64,000 nt of DNA from positions 4,960,001-5,024,000 of the forward strand of contig CP066225.1 of the NCBI GenBank assembly GCA_016350165.1, written 5' to 3'. Below the pieces are notes generated by a model, which ran no database searches, was not told the DNA's origin, and was given only the letters and a program-made list of their open reading frames with translations. The stretch is from Planctomycetota bacterium. Lineage in GTDB: Bacteria > Planctomycetota > Phycisphaerae > Phycisphaerales > Phycisphaeraceae. Numbering within the stretch: the first letter of the stretch is position 1; each line of letters begins with the position of its first letter. Both the position numbers and the translations under genes were made by a program. This document shows positions 25,945 to 35,657 of the stretch, in pieces.

Positions 25945-26667
25945 ATGAATAAAGTACTAACACTAGCTAAGCGTGAGTTAGAATCACTTTTCTTCTCACC
26001 AGTCGCGTATCTGGCTTTGGCTGTCTTTGCATTTGTAACAGCATTTGTTTTTGCATATGGCATTTTTGTCCCAGGTATGCAGGCTTCAATGTCAGACATG
26101 TTCACATACCTCGTCTGGCTGCTCATCTTCATAGCACCAGCGATTTCTATGAGACTCATCTCGGAAGAAGCGTCGTCAGGGACACTTGAAATGCTCATGA
26201 CCTCGCCAATCTCTGATACTCAGATCATCCTCGGCAAATGGCTGGGAGCATTGGGCTTCTTTCTAGTGCTTCTCTCGCCAATCTTCTTGCAGATTATTTT
26301 GCTCGAAATCAAAGCCGATCCAGATTACGGCCCTATTATTACTGGCCTTTTCGGCATCCTACTCATCGGCGGACTCTACCTTGCTATCGGTATTTTCGTC
26401 TCAGCATTCAATAACTCACAGCTCGTCACATTCATGATTACCGTCCTGATAACAGGGCTCTTCACCTTCGGCATGTACTTCCTCGCAAGAGCTGAGTTCA
26501 TGCCTTCTCAAATGAAGGTCGCAATGTTCTACATGAACGTGAATGAACAGTTCAGATCGTTTTCAAAAGGTCTGATTGATATTCGCAACATTATTTACTT
26601 CGTCTCCGCAATTGCGTTCTTCCTTTTCCTTGGAATTAAAACGCTTGAAGCTCGACGTTGGAACTAA
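25945..26667 (+). CDS. ABC-2 type permease (GldF-like)
   Basis: Integral membrane subunit of 240 residues with six hydrophobic segments. It begins MNKVLTLAKRELESLFFSPVAYLALAVFAFV, which is the typical GldF start. The conserved ISEEASSGTLEMLMTSPIS loop, found in most ABC-2 permeases, follows. It forms the channel with the ATPase encoded 52 bases upstream. Confidence 0.9.
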   Translation: MNKVLTLAKRELESLFFSPVAYLALAVFAFVTAFVFAYGIFVPGMQASMSDMFTYLVWLLIFIAPAISMRLISEEASSGTLEMLMTSPISDTQIILGKWLGALGFFLVLLSPIFLQIILLEIKADPDYGPIITGLFGILLIGGLYLAIGIFVSAFNNSQLVTFMITVLITGLFTFGMYFLARAEFMPSQMKVAMFYMNVNEQFRSFSKGLIDIRNIIYFVSAIAFFLFLGIKTLEARRWN

Positions 26668-26726
26668 ATACAGTTGCGATTGGTATTATTTACTAACACA
26701 AGAATAGACTCATACAGACAATTGCC

Positions 26727-28916
26727 ATGAGTAAAGAAGATAAAAAAATTAAAACCGCAGCAACGCATCGTTCACGACGTCTGAAATATTCAGCTTCGTT
26801 CTCAGTCGCTGTAATTGCTGCATTAGCGATCATCATCCTGATCAATGTGATTGTTGATCGAGGCTTCCGCACGCTTTCTGAGAAAGCTTCACCAGTAACG
26901 CGGTATCTGCGTTATGACCTGACTGCTACACGTCAATATTCACTATCGCCGCAAACGCTAAAAGTCCTGAAATCACTGGATAAAGGTTATCGTATTGTCT
27001 CTGTGATCGATGCGGTGTCATTGCAAAATCAGAACATCAGTTCACTACAAACTGAGCGTGTCGTCGGCTTAATTGATGAATATCCACTTTACTCAAGCCA
27101 CATCGATATCGAAAAAATCAATCCGGTTCATGATCAGCAAAAACTATCTGACTTTTATCAGGAATTGGAAGATCGTTACAAGGATAAAGTTGGCCCAATC
27201 ACTGAGTCAATTGTCACAGCTCAGGAATTAATCAATGATCTTGTCGCGAAGTTAAAACCAATTTCCAAAGACATTGAAGGATTGCTTCAACTCAACTCTG
27301 TCAAACAGAATCAAAGCTTGGTAAAACTCTATTCGCTGAATGTGTTCACGCTCAATCAGCAAATTCAGGAAACTGAAAAAATTAATGAGACTATCACCAA
27401 GAATCTGACCAATCCTTTGCCTGCATATCAGTCAGCAAAAGGTGCGATGACGCAGCAAATACTCAAGTTTGATGGTACCGTTCTTGCCGATATTGTTAAT
27501 GCCTTTGATAAGCTAAGCCGATCTCGTGATGTACCACCTGATGCAGCGAACAACATGATCAAAATTAGCAAGAAGCTTCAAGAAGTTCGCAATCAGATCA
27601 GAGCAGGTATAACTGAACTTCAAAAAATTGAGTCATATCAGCCGTATGAAGATGTTCGTGCATCTATCCAAACGCAAGGCTTTGTAGCTGTGATGACCGA
27701 TGATGAGGTTCGCATCATCCCAATTCTCCGTATGTTCCGTCAGTTGCCACAAGAATACACTGCGACTTCAGGTGAGCCTGTTTTCGGCTTCATCGGTGAA
27801 GAGCAACTTACCGGCACATTAATTTCGCTCTCATTCAATCCGCCACCACTCGTCGTTTTTATCCAATCCGATGGCGCTCCAGCGATTGGCGAAAAGGGTA
27901 AATACAACCAAGTGGGTGCACGTTTGCAAACAGCAAACATCCAACTCACACAATGGAATCCGATACCAGACAATAGCCTGATGCAATTACCAAAGATTGC
28001 TGAGGATCAAAAAACGATCTGGGTTGTTCCACCATTCCCAACGCTAGATGTAACCAATCCCAATCACGCAAAGTTCAAAGACGCACAAGCACGCACAACC
28101 GAACTCATCAAGCAGCGCATTGAAAAAGGTGATGCAGCACTCGTGATGATGGCTCTCGATCCACTCAAAGAAATAGCATCAGAAAACCCGCTGATTGCAT
28201 ACCTCAATAAAAACTGGGGTATTTCACCAGAAAACGATCGCATCATTCTGACAGAACAAGTGCAAGGTCGTCAGACTATGGCTGGTACAAGATTCAAGAT
28301 CACCGATTGGCCAACTGCACTACCCGTCACACGTTCACTTACCGGTATGCCCGCAGCAACACTCATCAACTCGCCTATCAAACTCACGTCAAAAGAAGGT
28401 ATCAAGCAATACACACTCATGCAGTTGAAATCACCACGAATGTGGACTTACAAAGATTTCTCTGACAATTTCTCATATCAAACTGCAGAGTTTGATCCAG
28501 AAACCACTGCATCACGTTTCATTATCGGAGTTGCCGCCGAGGGGCAACCCGTCGCAGAAGAAAATGCAGATGAAACCAAGACCGCAAAGCGAATCATCGT
28601 TACAACAAGTTATGCATGGCCAAACGATGATATCACTACAAACGCTGACCCAGCTCTTTCTCCACAAGGTCGCTATCGAGCCGATCTCTTTGGTGCAGCA
28701 TATCCAGCAAACAGTGATCTCTTTGTAAATAGCATATTCTGGCTGTCCGACAATGATGACCTCATTGCAGCATCACCACGTTCACAAGATCTTCGTCGTG
28801 TTGGCGCGATGTCCGAAAACGCAATTTTCTATACACGCTTCTTCCTCATTGGTGGCGTTCCCATGCTTGTCTTCACGATTGGCATCACTGTATGGACCAT
28901 ACGTCGACGTGACTAA
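26727..28916 (+). CDS. GldG-like auxiliary ABC transporter protein
   Basis: Membrane-anchored protein of 729 residues. A cytoplasmic start is followed by a membrane helix (about residues 27-45). A long extracytoplasmic part follows, starting with RYDLTATRQYSLSPQTLKVLKSL, the hallmark beginning of GldG-type domains. A coiled-coil insert occupies about residues 145-310. A C-terminal helix (FFLIGGVPMLVFTIGITVWTI) ends in a basic tail. In Bacteroidetes this gene belongs to gliding machinery; in planctomycetes the cluster is conserved but its cargo is unknown. Confidence 0.8.
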   Translation: MSKEDKKIKTAATHRSRRLKYSASFSVAVIAALAIIILINVIVDRGFRTLSEKASPVTRYLRYDLTATRQYSLSPQTLKVLKSLDKGYRIVSVIDAVSLQNQNISSLQTERVVGLIDEYPLYSSHIDIEKINPVHDQQKLSDFYQELEDRYKDKVGPITESIVTAQELINDLVAKLKPISKDIEGLLQLNSVKQNQSLVKLYSLNVFTLNQQIQETEKINETITKNLTNPLPAYQSAKGAMTQQILKFDGTVLADIVNAFDKLSRSRDVPPDAANNMIKISKKLQEVRNQIRAGITELQKIESYQPYEDVRASIQTQGFVAVMTDDEVRIIPILRMFRQLPQEYTATSGEPVFGFIGEEQLTGTLISLSFNPPPLVVFIQSDGAPAIGEKGKYNQVGARLQTANIQLTQWNPIPDNSLMQLPKIAEDQKTIWVVPPFPTLDVTNPNHAKFKDAQARTTELIKQRIEKGDAALVMMALDPLKEIASENPLIAYLNKNWGISPENDRIILTEQVQGRQTMAGTRFKITDWPTALPVTRSLTGMPAATLINSPIKLTSKEGIKQYTLMQLKSPRMWTYKDFSDNFSYQTAEFDPETTASRFIIGVAAEGQPVAEENADETKTAKRIIVTTSYAWPNDDITTNADPALSPQGRYRADLFGAAYPANSDLFVNSIFWLSDNDDLIAASPRSQDLRRVGAMSENAIFYTRFFLIGGVPMLVFTIGITVWTIRRRD

Positions 28917-28982
28917 TCTATGGATAGATTGTTTCGCTTGAAGTAATAAAATTAAGTAATCGCTTGTAATCCTGTATCCCAA

Positions 28983-31211
28983 ATGAACAATAAATCTACG
29001 ATCATTCTCATCGCCGTTGTTGCTGCTCTTGGTATCGCCTATTACCTCATGACGAGTTTAGGTGAAGCGCCATCATCAAACCCCATACCATCTTCGATGC
29101 AGGGTGAACTCCTTTTCAAGGACAACGGCCAGCCAATTAGTGGATCGGATATCACTAAAATCGTAGTCGAAAAACGTATTATTGATAAACCAATAATACT
29201 GGAATACAAAGACAATGTGTGGCAGCAAACCTCACCTGTTCACTTTCCGCTAGATACGAAGTACACACAGGAATTGTTTAGCGTCATCTCCAACTTACGT
29301 ATCAGCGAATCGTTCAAGCCCGGGCAAGCCGGTTCGCCAAGTCTTGCTGAAACTGAGTTAGATGAGCCAATTGCAAAAATCGCAATCATTCTTAAATCAG
29401 GTAAAACTTACAACATAAGTGTCGGCAAAGAAATCAAAGTTGGTGGTTTGGCATATATCAATATCGCACCGAAAGATAACATCTTAGTTACAACTAATGT
29501 CTTTCAGCAGATTCTCACGACTGCAGAACCAAAGAACTTGTGGGCTGGGCAAGTAAACATTCCATCCGTCTCACAACTGGATCAATTCACAATACAAACT
29601 TCAAATCAAACACCGATTACGTTCTACAACAAAAACGGCGATTGGTATATAAATCCTCAAGCGACCGAGAGAGCTAACAGCGAAAACATTGATCTGCTCT
29701 TTGCACAACTCTCCCCACTTAAAATTCAAACACCAGCAAACGAAATTCGTTTGTCATATGACAATATATTCACTCCAACAAACACCGCTGCTAAATTGAG
29801 TTTCAAACTCTCAGATGAAAACTATGTTTTCACAATCGGACCAGCAGCTGATTTAAATAAACAACGTTATTACGCATCACTCGAATCGCCAATGACCTCT
29901 GGCAATGCGATTTTTACAATCCCATCAGAACTCACTGACCTATTTGATGTGCCATCTGCGGATTGGCGTGACACACGCTTATTCGATATCAATCCCGAGC
30001 TGTTCCGGTCCATCGACATAACAAATAACAAAGGTGAAAACATCCTTGCAGTTGGATACGATCCTATCAATGCCGAGTTCCGTTTCCTGCCACCTGCTCC
30101 ACCATTCAAGATCGATCAACAATTCGCAAACATCTACATCAATAGTCTTTTTCAAGCTCAAGGTTCCGCGTATATCAATGACGCATCCCCAACAAGCGAA
30201 ATACTTGCGACACTAATAGCCAAGCAATACAGAACTAAAAAAGCTCAGATTGTTGATGTTTATTCATACACGTTTGATGAATCTCAAACAATTCACTGGA
30301 TCGATGAAGAGGATCAAAACGAGAACGATCTTAAATATATGGCTTTACGAAAAGGTGAATCCATCGGCTATCTTCTCACTGAATCACAGTTCCAAATGCT
30401 CCAGCTTAAACCACTGGATTTACGCAATCGCGACATTCTGGATCTTGCCAATGATCTGCCACAAAAAATTCAACTAACACGCGGTGGGCGAAGCTACTCA
30501 TTTATTCGAGTAAATCAGGATTGGGCGCTTGAAGGTTCAAGCAATAAATTTGAGCGACGTGATTTCAACACACTTCTCGCAGCTCTTTCCCCTTTACGTG
30601 CTGAATCCTGGCTTTCATACTCAGACAAAATCCGCATTGCACCGATCAACACTGATGTAACGATAACGCTCAGCTATGCTGATCAAAAGCAGTCAAATGT
30701 GATCCGTATTGACACGAAAACGAATCAAGCTGAAATTCAATCCGTCCCACCTTTAACTGGTCGGTTTAAGTTACCTAAGCATTTTCTTGAACTACTTGAG
30801 AAAGAATACAGTAATAGAACGGTATTGACTCTATATCCAGCTCAAATTAAATCACTGCAAATCAACAACAACACAATAACACGTGACAATCGCGGACGCT
30901 ATTATTTCAACGGCCAAGTTTTGAAAGATCAATCCACTGCTGCAAAATTGATCAATACACTCGCATCACTACAAGCAAGCCGCTACTTCAACTCATTGCC
31001 AAAAGGTGAAAAAGCAACTGATACCATCAACATCAATCTTGTTGATGGTAGAACATATAAACTTGAACTATTTACATTAGGCAAATTTTTACCTGAAAAT
31101 GCAGTGTTATATCCACCAGTTCCTGCACAGCCGATATCTTTTAGCTTACCGGGTGAAATTGCTCAGCAATTCACAGAAAGCTACAGTAAACTTACAGGTA
31201 ATAACGAATAA
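28983..31211 (+). CDS. DUF4340 domain protein
   Basis: Protein of 742 residues with one N-terminal membrane helix (about residues 5-22). It carries several copies of a beta-rich DUF4340-type unit: segments like ITKIVVEK, PIILEYKDNVWQQTSPVHFPLD and YNISVGKEIKVGG recur in altered form, for example IQLTRGGRSYSFIRVNQDWALEG. DUF4340 follows GldG in many genomes and is thought to be part of the same complex outside the membrane. No catalytic motif was seen. Transcription ends at a strong hairpin right after the stop codon. Confidence 0.8.
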   Translation: MNNKSTIILIAVVAALGIAYYLMTSLGEAPSSNPIPSSMQGELLFKDNGQPISGSDITKIVVEKRIIDKPIILEYKDNVWQQTSPVHFPLDTKYTQELFSVISNLRISESFKPGQAGSPSLAETELDEPIAKIAIILKSGKTYNISVGKEIKVGGLAYINIAPKDNILVTTNVFQQILTTAEPKNLWAGQVNIPSVSQLDQFTIQTSNQTPITFYNKNGDWYINPQATERANSENIDLLFAQLSPLKIQTPANEIRLSYDNIFTPTNTAAKLSFKLSDENYVFTIGPAADLNKQRYYASLESPMTSGNAIFTIPSELTDLFDVPSADWRDTRLFDINPELFRSIDITNNKGENILAVGYDPINAEFRFLPPAPPFKIDQQFANIYINSLFQAQGSAYINDASPTSEILATLIAKQYRTKKAQIVDVYSYTFDESQTIHWIDEEDQNENDLKYMALRKGESIGYLLTESQFQMLQLKPLDLRNRDILDLANDLPQKIQLTRGGRSYSFIRVNQDWALEGSSNKFERRDFNTLLAALSPLRAESWLSYSDKIRIAPINTDVTITLSYADQKQSNVIRIDTKTNQAEIQSVPPLTGRFKLPKHFLELLEKEYSNRTVLTLYPAQIKSLQINNNTITRDNRGRYYFNGQVLKDQSTAAKLINTLASLQASRYFNSLPKGEKATDTININLVDGRTYKLELFTLGKFLPENAVLYPPVPAQPISFSLPGEIAQQFTESYSKLTGNNE

Positions 31212-31214
31212 AAA

Positions 31215-31249
31215 TAAAAAAGCTGCACCTTGATGATGCAGCTTTTTTT
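31215..31249. terminator. Bidirectional terminator
   Basis: AAAAAAGCTGCA and TGCAGCTTTTTTT surround a nine-base loop between the convergent DUF4340 and purF genes. Confidence 0.85.
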
Positions 31250-31271
31250 ATGTTCATTTATGCAGCAGTAT

Positions 31272-32795
31272 TTAACTACCATTGTGCAGATCAATCGGTG
31301 CACTTTCACCTTGTAAATCTGCAAGATCTTTACTCTTTGCCTGGTCATTACGTGCTTTCTCAATACTTTCCAAATAAGCATCATCAACATCCCCAGTGAT
31401 ATACTTGCCGTTAAACACTGAGCACTCAAACTCATCGATATTCGGATTGCCCTCTTGCACCGAAATAATCAAATCATCAAGATCTTGATAGATCAATCCA
31501 TCTGCACCAATTTTATTGCAAACATCATCAGTACTTCGTTCATATGCAATCAGTTCAGGTGCAGCCGGCATGTCAATCCCATACACATTCGGATGTCGAA
31601 CCGCAGGTGCAGCAGATGAGAAGTAAACTTTATTTGCACCAGCATCACGCGCCATTTGAATAATCTCTGAACACGTTGTACCACGTACGATCGAGTCGTC
31701 CACTAGCAGTACATTTTTACCCTTGAATTCCAGCTCAATCGGATTCAACTTCTGCCTCACCGACTTCTTACGCTGACTCTGTCCAGGCATAATAAATGTT
31801 CTGCCGATGTAGCGATTCTTGATAAAGCCTTCACGATACTTTACGCCCAAATGGTGCGCGACTTGCAATGCCGAAGTGCGACTACTATCCGGTATCGGAA
31901 TAACAACATCAATATGCTTGTCTTTCCAATCTCGCTTAATTTTCTCAGCAAGATGATCCCCCATCCTCAATCTAGCCTTGTAAACCGATACCCCATCAAT
32001 CATCGAGTCAGGTCTCGCCAAATATACATACTCAAAAATACAAGGATTTTTCGCATGTTTCTCAGCAACGATCTTACTGGATACATTCCCATTGATGTCA
32101 ATGTAGATCGCCTGTCCCGGCTCAACATCGCTTTCCAAATCAAAACCCAACGAGTCCAATGCCACACTCTCTGATGCGATCATGTACTCATTCCCACCCT
32201 TGTCTAACTCGCGCTTACCATACACCAAAGGCCGTATCCCATGTGGATCACGGAACGCCACTATCCCATACCCCGTCAACATCGCAACAACCGCATATGC
32301 CCCTTTACAACGTCGATGCACTCCTTCAACCGCTTTGAAAATATCGTCGGCCGTCGGCGTTAACTTTCCAAGTGCTTGCAGTTCATGAGCAAATACATTC
32401 AGCAACACCTCAGAATCTGACGTTGTATTCAAATGACGCAAGTCCGTTCGATACAACTCCTCACGAAGTTCTTTCGAGTTTGTCAGATTTCCATTATGTG
32501 CAAGCGTGATCCCATAAGGCGAATTCACATAGAAAGGTTGACTCTCCGCCGAACTGCAACTTCCTGCCGTCGGATACCGCACATGCCCAATTCCCATCGT
32601 CCCAAGTAGTCTTTGCATGTGCCATTGCTGAAACACATCTCGGACCAACCCATTCCCCTTCCTAAGATACAGCCGCCCCTCATCACATGTCACGATTCCC
32701 GCTGCATCTTGACCGCGATGCTGGAGCACCGTCAGCGCATCATACAGGCCCTGATTCACATTCGTTTTACTTACAAGGCCTGCTATGCCGCACAT
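31272..32795 (-). CDS. purF: Amidophosphoribosyltransferase
   Basis: First committed step of purine synthesis: PRPP plus glutamine gives phosphoribosylamine. It is 507 residues. The N-terminal nucleophile Cys2 follows Met directly ([10 protein letters not shown]), so no propeptide is needed. [11 protein letters not shown] and [12 protein letters not shown] belong to the glutaminase domain. [13 protein letters not shown] is the PRPP-binding loop. The Cys-rich iron-sulfur cluster pattern of Bacillus-type enzymes is not obvious. GGGAG lies about 10 bases before the ATG. Not clustered with other pur genes. Confidence 0.96.
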   Translation of the reverse strand: MCGIAGLVSKTNVNQGLYDALTVLQHRGQDAAGIVTCDEGRLYLRKGNGLVRDVFQQWHMQRLLGTMGIGHVRYPTAGSCSSAESQPFYVNSPYGITLAHNGNLTNSKELREELYRTDLRHLNTTSDSEVLLNVFAHELQALGKLTPTADDIFKAVEGVHRRCKGAYAVVAMLTGYGIVAFRDPHGIRPLVYGKRELDKGGNEYMIASESVALDSLGFDLESDVEPGQAIYIDINGNVSSKIVAEKHAKNPCIFEYVYLARPDSMIDGVSVYKARLRMGDHLAEKIKRDWKDKHIDVVIPIPDSSRTSALQVAHHLGVKYREGFIKNRYIGRTFIMPGQSQRKKSVRQKLNPIELEFKGKNVLLVDDSIVRGTTCSEIIQMARDAGANKVYFSSAAPAVRHPNVYGIDMPAAPELIAYERSTDDVCNKIGADGLIYQDLDDLIISVQEGNPNIDEFECSVFNGKYITGDVDDAYLESIEKARNDQAKSKDLADLQGESAPIDLHNGS

Positions 32796-32901
32796 TGATC
32801 GTCACTCCCAGTGGCTTTTCGCATCCATTCGCCAACCAAAATTTAAAAGCAAGTTCAGCGATCGAAGCAATCCCTGTCACTTCAACTATCCACACTAACT
32901 T

Positions 32902-32930
32902 TTATAAATCGGTTGACCCTTGAGCCTCAA
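32902..32930 (-). promoter_or_regulatory. Candidate purF promoter
   Basis: On the minus strand TTGAGG and TTATAA are spaced by 17 bases, about 105 bases upstream of purF. No PurR or guanine/PRPP riboswitch structure was recognised in the leader. Confidence 0.4.
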
Positions 32931-33009
32931 TTGTAGCAACCATCCACCACCAATGCGCATCACCCTACTTCATCCACAACCAATAGGTCCCTAAAACCAT
33001 GAACGTCAT

Positions 33010-33414
33010 TCATGACACCTTTGATCCCCTGCCCCTTCCTTGCTCCATGAAGTGCAATTCCATATATCGCGCCACATAATCGATAATGCTCATCGCTTCC
33101 GGAATATCAGGATTGCTCGTTGCTCCAAACGGCTCAAACCGCATTCCCTTGAACCTCAACACCGCCTCCTCCACAGGTAACCCATACTGCAACGCAATCG
33201 AAAAAGCCCTGCAAAACCCCTGTACAAGCCCTGAAAGCGTCGAACCTTCCTTCGCCATCTTGATAAATATCTCACCAGGTCGCCCATCTTCAAACAGCCC
33301 CACCGTCAGATACCCCTCATGACCCATGATCTGAAACTTATGCGTCACCGAGTCCCGAATCTCAGGCAATTTCTGACGAGTTGCTTTCTCTTCTCGATTC
33401 ATCAAGGACCTCAT
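33010..33414 (-). CDS. Stand-alone NrdJ C-terminal (TSCPD-like) domain protein
   Basis: Protein of 134 residues matching the C-terminal region of adenosylcobalamin-dependent (class II) ribonucleotide reductase. The segments HKFQIMGHEGYLTVGLFEDGRPGEIFI, AKEGSTLSGLVQGF, GLPVEEAVLRFKGMRFEPFGAT and IVDYVARYM-like SIIDYVARYM are typical. The reductase catalytic domain is absent, and there is no cysteine pair at the end, where the protein stops with QGRGRGSKVS. It may be a second subunit of a split enzyme or a regulator. Two possible ATG starts (33414, 33402). Confidence 0.75.
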   Translation of the reverse strand: MRSLMNREEKATRQKLPEIRDSVTHKFQIMGHEGYLTVGLFEDGRPGEIFIKMAKEGSTLSGLVQGFCRAFSIALQYGLPVEEAVLRFKGMRFEPFGATSNPDIPEAMSIIDYVARYMELHFMEQGRGRGSKVS

Positions 33415-33596
33415 TCAAAGATCAATTTCGTACTACTTCACCATATGGACACGCTTCCCACCCTGTCAATACTCATTTCATCACAACATTCATCGACAAA
33501 CACAGCCCCTCACTGTACCTTGTGCATCTTCCGTCTCAATCCCTCTTAATCCTGCACTTCGCCTGAAATGTTTCTCAAACCCCACAGAATTCATCC

Positions 33597-34736
33597 ATGA
33601 TTAAGCCTCATTCCAAGACCATCTCAGCCATCCGCTCACGTCTGCTGGCCTGGTACGACCAGAACGCACGTGATCTCCCGTGGCGTACTCCGCCTTATTT
33701 ATCCGAGATCGACCGCCAATCCCAAGCAACCAATCTTCCGGGGGCATATCACACCCTCGTCTCCGAAGCTATGCTTCAGCAAACTCAGGTCGCCACTGTC
33801 ATCCCATATTTCCACCGTTTCCTCGACACCTTTCCAACGCTCAAATCCCTCGCCCAAGCCGATGAACAGCAAGTTCTCACCCTCTGGCAAGGGCTCGGCT
33901 ACTACCGCCGTGCACGCAATCTCCACGCCTGCGCAAACGTCATTATGTCCGAACATCAAGGCCAGATTCCTCACACCGTGGACGAACTCCTAAAACTTCC
34001 GGGTATCGGCCAATACACCGCCGGAGCCATCGCTTCTATCGCCTTCAATCAACCAGCCCCCATCCTTGATGGCAACGTCATCCGCATCCTCTCACGCATC
34101 TTCTTCATCACCGATCCAACTGACCATACACCCATTAAAAAGCAGCTCTGGTCACTCGCTGAACAGCTTGTCCCTGAAACCTCAGGTAGGCCCGGCGACT
34201 ACAACCAGTCCATGATGGAACTCGGCGCACTCATCTGTTCACCCCGCAATCCAAACTGCAACACCTGCCCCCTCCAAAAACTCTGCAAAGCCTACGCCGA
34301 CGGCTCCCCCGAGTCTTTACCCATCACACTCCCTAAATCAAAACCTCGTCCCGTCCATCACCACATCCTCGCAATACAACATCCATCCAAGCCCAACACG
34401 TATTTCTTCGAACAGCGTCCATCCACCGGCCTTTGGTCAAACATGTATCAACTCCCCACACTCGAACTCAACCACAATAAAGATTTCGAATCTGATCAAC
34501 TCATCACATACATCCAAAAACACCTTAAAATCAAGACGAAAAACATCACCCAACTAAAAACCTTTAAGCATCAAACAACTCACCTCACCATCACCTTCCA
34601 CCTGCACGCCATCACCCCAACATCAATCCCAACCAAACTCAAACCCAACACCGCATGGCGTTCCCTCACAAAACTCACCGACCTCCCTCTCTCAAACCCT
34701 CAACAACAAGCAACGAAATGTTTAAGCGTTCAATAA
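33597..34736 (+). CDS. mutY: A/G-specific adenine glycosylase
   Basis: Removes adenine mispaired with 8-oxoguanine. It is 379 residues. The catalytic Glu is in SEAMLQQTQVATVIPYF. The helix-hairpin-helix LPGIGQYTAGAI precedes the catalytic Asp in ILDGNVIRIL. The iron-sulfur loop is complete as C-x6-C-x2-C-x5-C (CSPRNPNCNTCPLQKLC). A C-terminal NUDIX-like domain for 8-oxoG recognition follows. The coding strand is unusually rich in C and poor in G, more so towards the 3' end. Confidence 0.95.
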   Translation: MIKPHSKTISAIRSRLLAWYDQNARDLPWRTPPYLSEIDRQSQATNLPGAYHTLVSEAMLQQTQVATVIPYFHRFLDTFPTLKSLAQADEQQVLTLWQGLGYYRRARNLHACANVIMSEHQGQIPHTVDELLKLPGIGQYTAGAIASIAFNQPAPILDGNVIRILSRIFFITDPTDHTPIKKQLWSLAEQLVPETSGRPGDYNQSMMELGALICSPRNPNCNTCPLQKLCKAYADGSPESLPITLPKSKPRPVHHHILAIQHPSKPNTYFFEQRPSTGLWSNMYQLPTLELNHNKDFESDQLITYIQKHLKIKTKNITQLKTFKHQTTHLTITFHLHAITPTSIPTKLKPNTAWRSLTKLTDLPLSNPQQQATKCLSVQ

Positions 34737-34768
34737 AAAATGACATGATTAATTGCAAATCAAATAGC

Positions 34769-34787
34769 CGCCGATCCACGATCGGCG
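34769..34787. repeat. Short palindrome between convergent genes
   Basis: CGCCGATC-CAC-GATCGGCG is a perfect 8-bp hairpin in the 101 bases between mutY and the hydrolase gene. There is no T-tract on either strand, so terminator function is doubtful. Confidence 0.5.
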
Positions 34788-34837
34788 TGCTCACCCCTCT
34801 TTACCGCCCCATCTCGCACAACAAACAAGATTGATCT

Positions 34838-35560
34838 CTATTCATCGAATAGCTGTTGTATCCCCTCCCAAGCCGCCTCCGCCTGTGTCTGCAAAATTAA
34901 ATGCGAACTATTTATATCAACCACTTCCATATCTTTTTGCAATTCAAGCATCTTTCGCACGTTCCATCGTGGCACAACAACATCCCACTTCCCCCGTAAA
35001 TAAACCATTGGCACATCAATCTGCTTAAATTGCTCAACCACATTCACCTCACCTACCATCCGCATCCGATCAGCAAGCACTTTCGCATCCTTCCCTGCAA
35101 TTTCCTCGATCAGTAGCTGAAATAGTCCTCTGCCCCAGATCACTTGTCGTATTCCTTCACCGACCCAACTCGCCATTCCAAAGATCAATCGCCAAGGCAT
35201 ATGCTTAACTAAGCGCACGTTAGGCCAATTCGTAAACGTACCCACCAGCACTAATCCTTTAACCTGTTCCAGCCCCTCACTTGCAAGCAATATCCCCGTT
35301 GGTCCGGAAAAGGATTCCGCCAGCAATATCACATCACCATCAATCTTCTTAAGTTCTTCTTTCACAAAAGCTGCAGATTCTTCATAACTCAGTGCACGTT
35401 CATGAGGATATGACAATGCAATAAACGCGTATCCACTTGGCGCAACATCAGCCATAAGACCACTCAGGCTCGCCGTCCCATGTAGCCCCGGAAGTAGCAC
35501 AACAGACAACTTTTGTTTCGATACACTCAAATTAACCCCGACAATGACATTTCCGCACAA
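34838..35560 (-). CDS. Alpha/beta hydrolase
   Basis: Protein of about 240 residues with an alpha/beta-hydrolase layout. The oxyanion-hole region is VVLLPGLHGTAS. The nucleophile Ser lies in LAESFSG, a variant of GxSxG with Glu at the first position. The acid is probably the Asp of RGKWDVVVP and the His that of SSHLILQT. The substrate is unknown. The annotated start is a TTG at 35560; no good ATG lies near, and an in-frame TTG ten codons later is also possible. Confidence 0.75.
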   Translation of the reverse strand: MCGNVIVGVNLSVSKQKLSVVLLPGLHGTASLSGLMADVAPSGYAFIALSYPHERALSYEESAAFVKEELKKIDGDVILLAESFSGPTGILLASEGLEQVKGLVLVGTFTNWPNVRLVKHMPWRLIFGMASWVGEGIRQVIWGRGLFQLLIEEIAGKDAKVLADRMRMVGEVNVVEQFKQIDVPMVYLRGKWDVVVPRWNVRKMLELQKDMEVVDINSSHLILQTQAEAAWEGIQQLFDE

Positions 35561-35657
35561 ACCAAATGTTTATATTAAAACTAAACATTAGTATTCTTAA
35601 GGAGTCAAACTTATGGCCAGAGGTTTCCAGTACTAGTAACAAGTATTTCTCCTGCCA

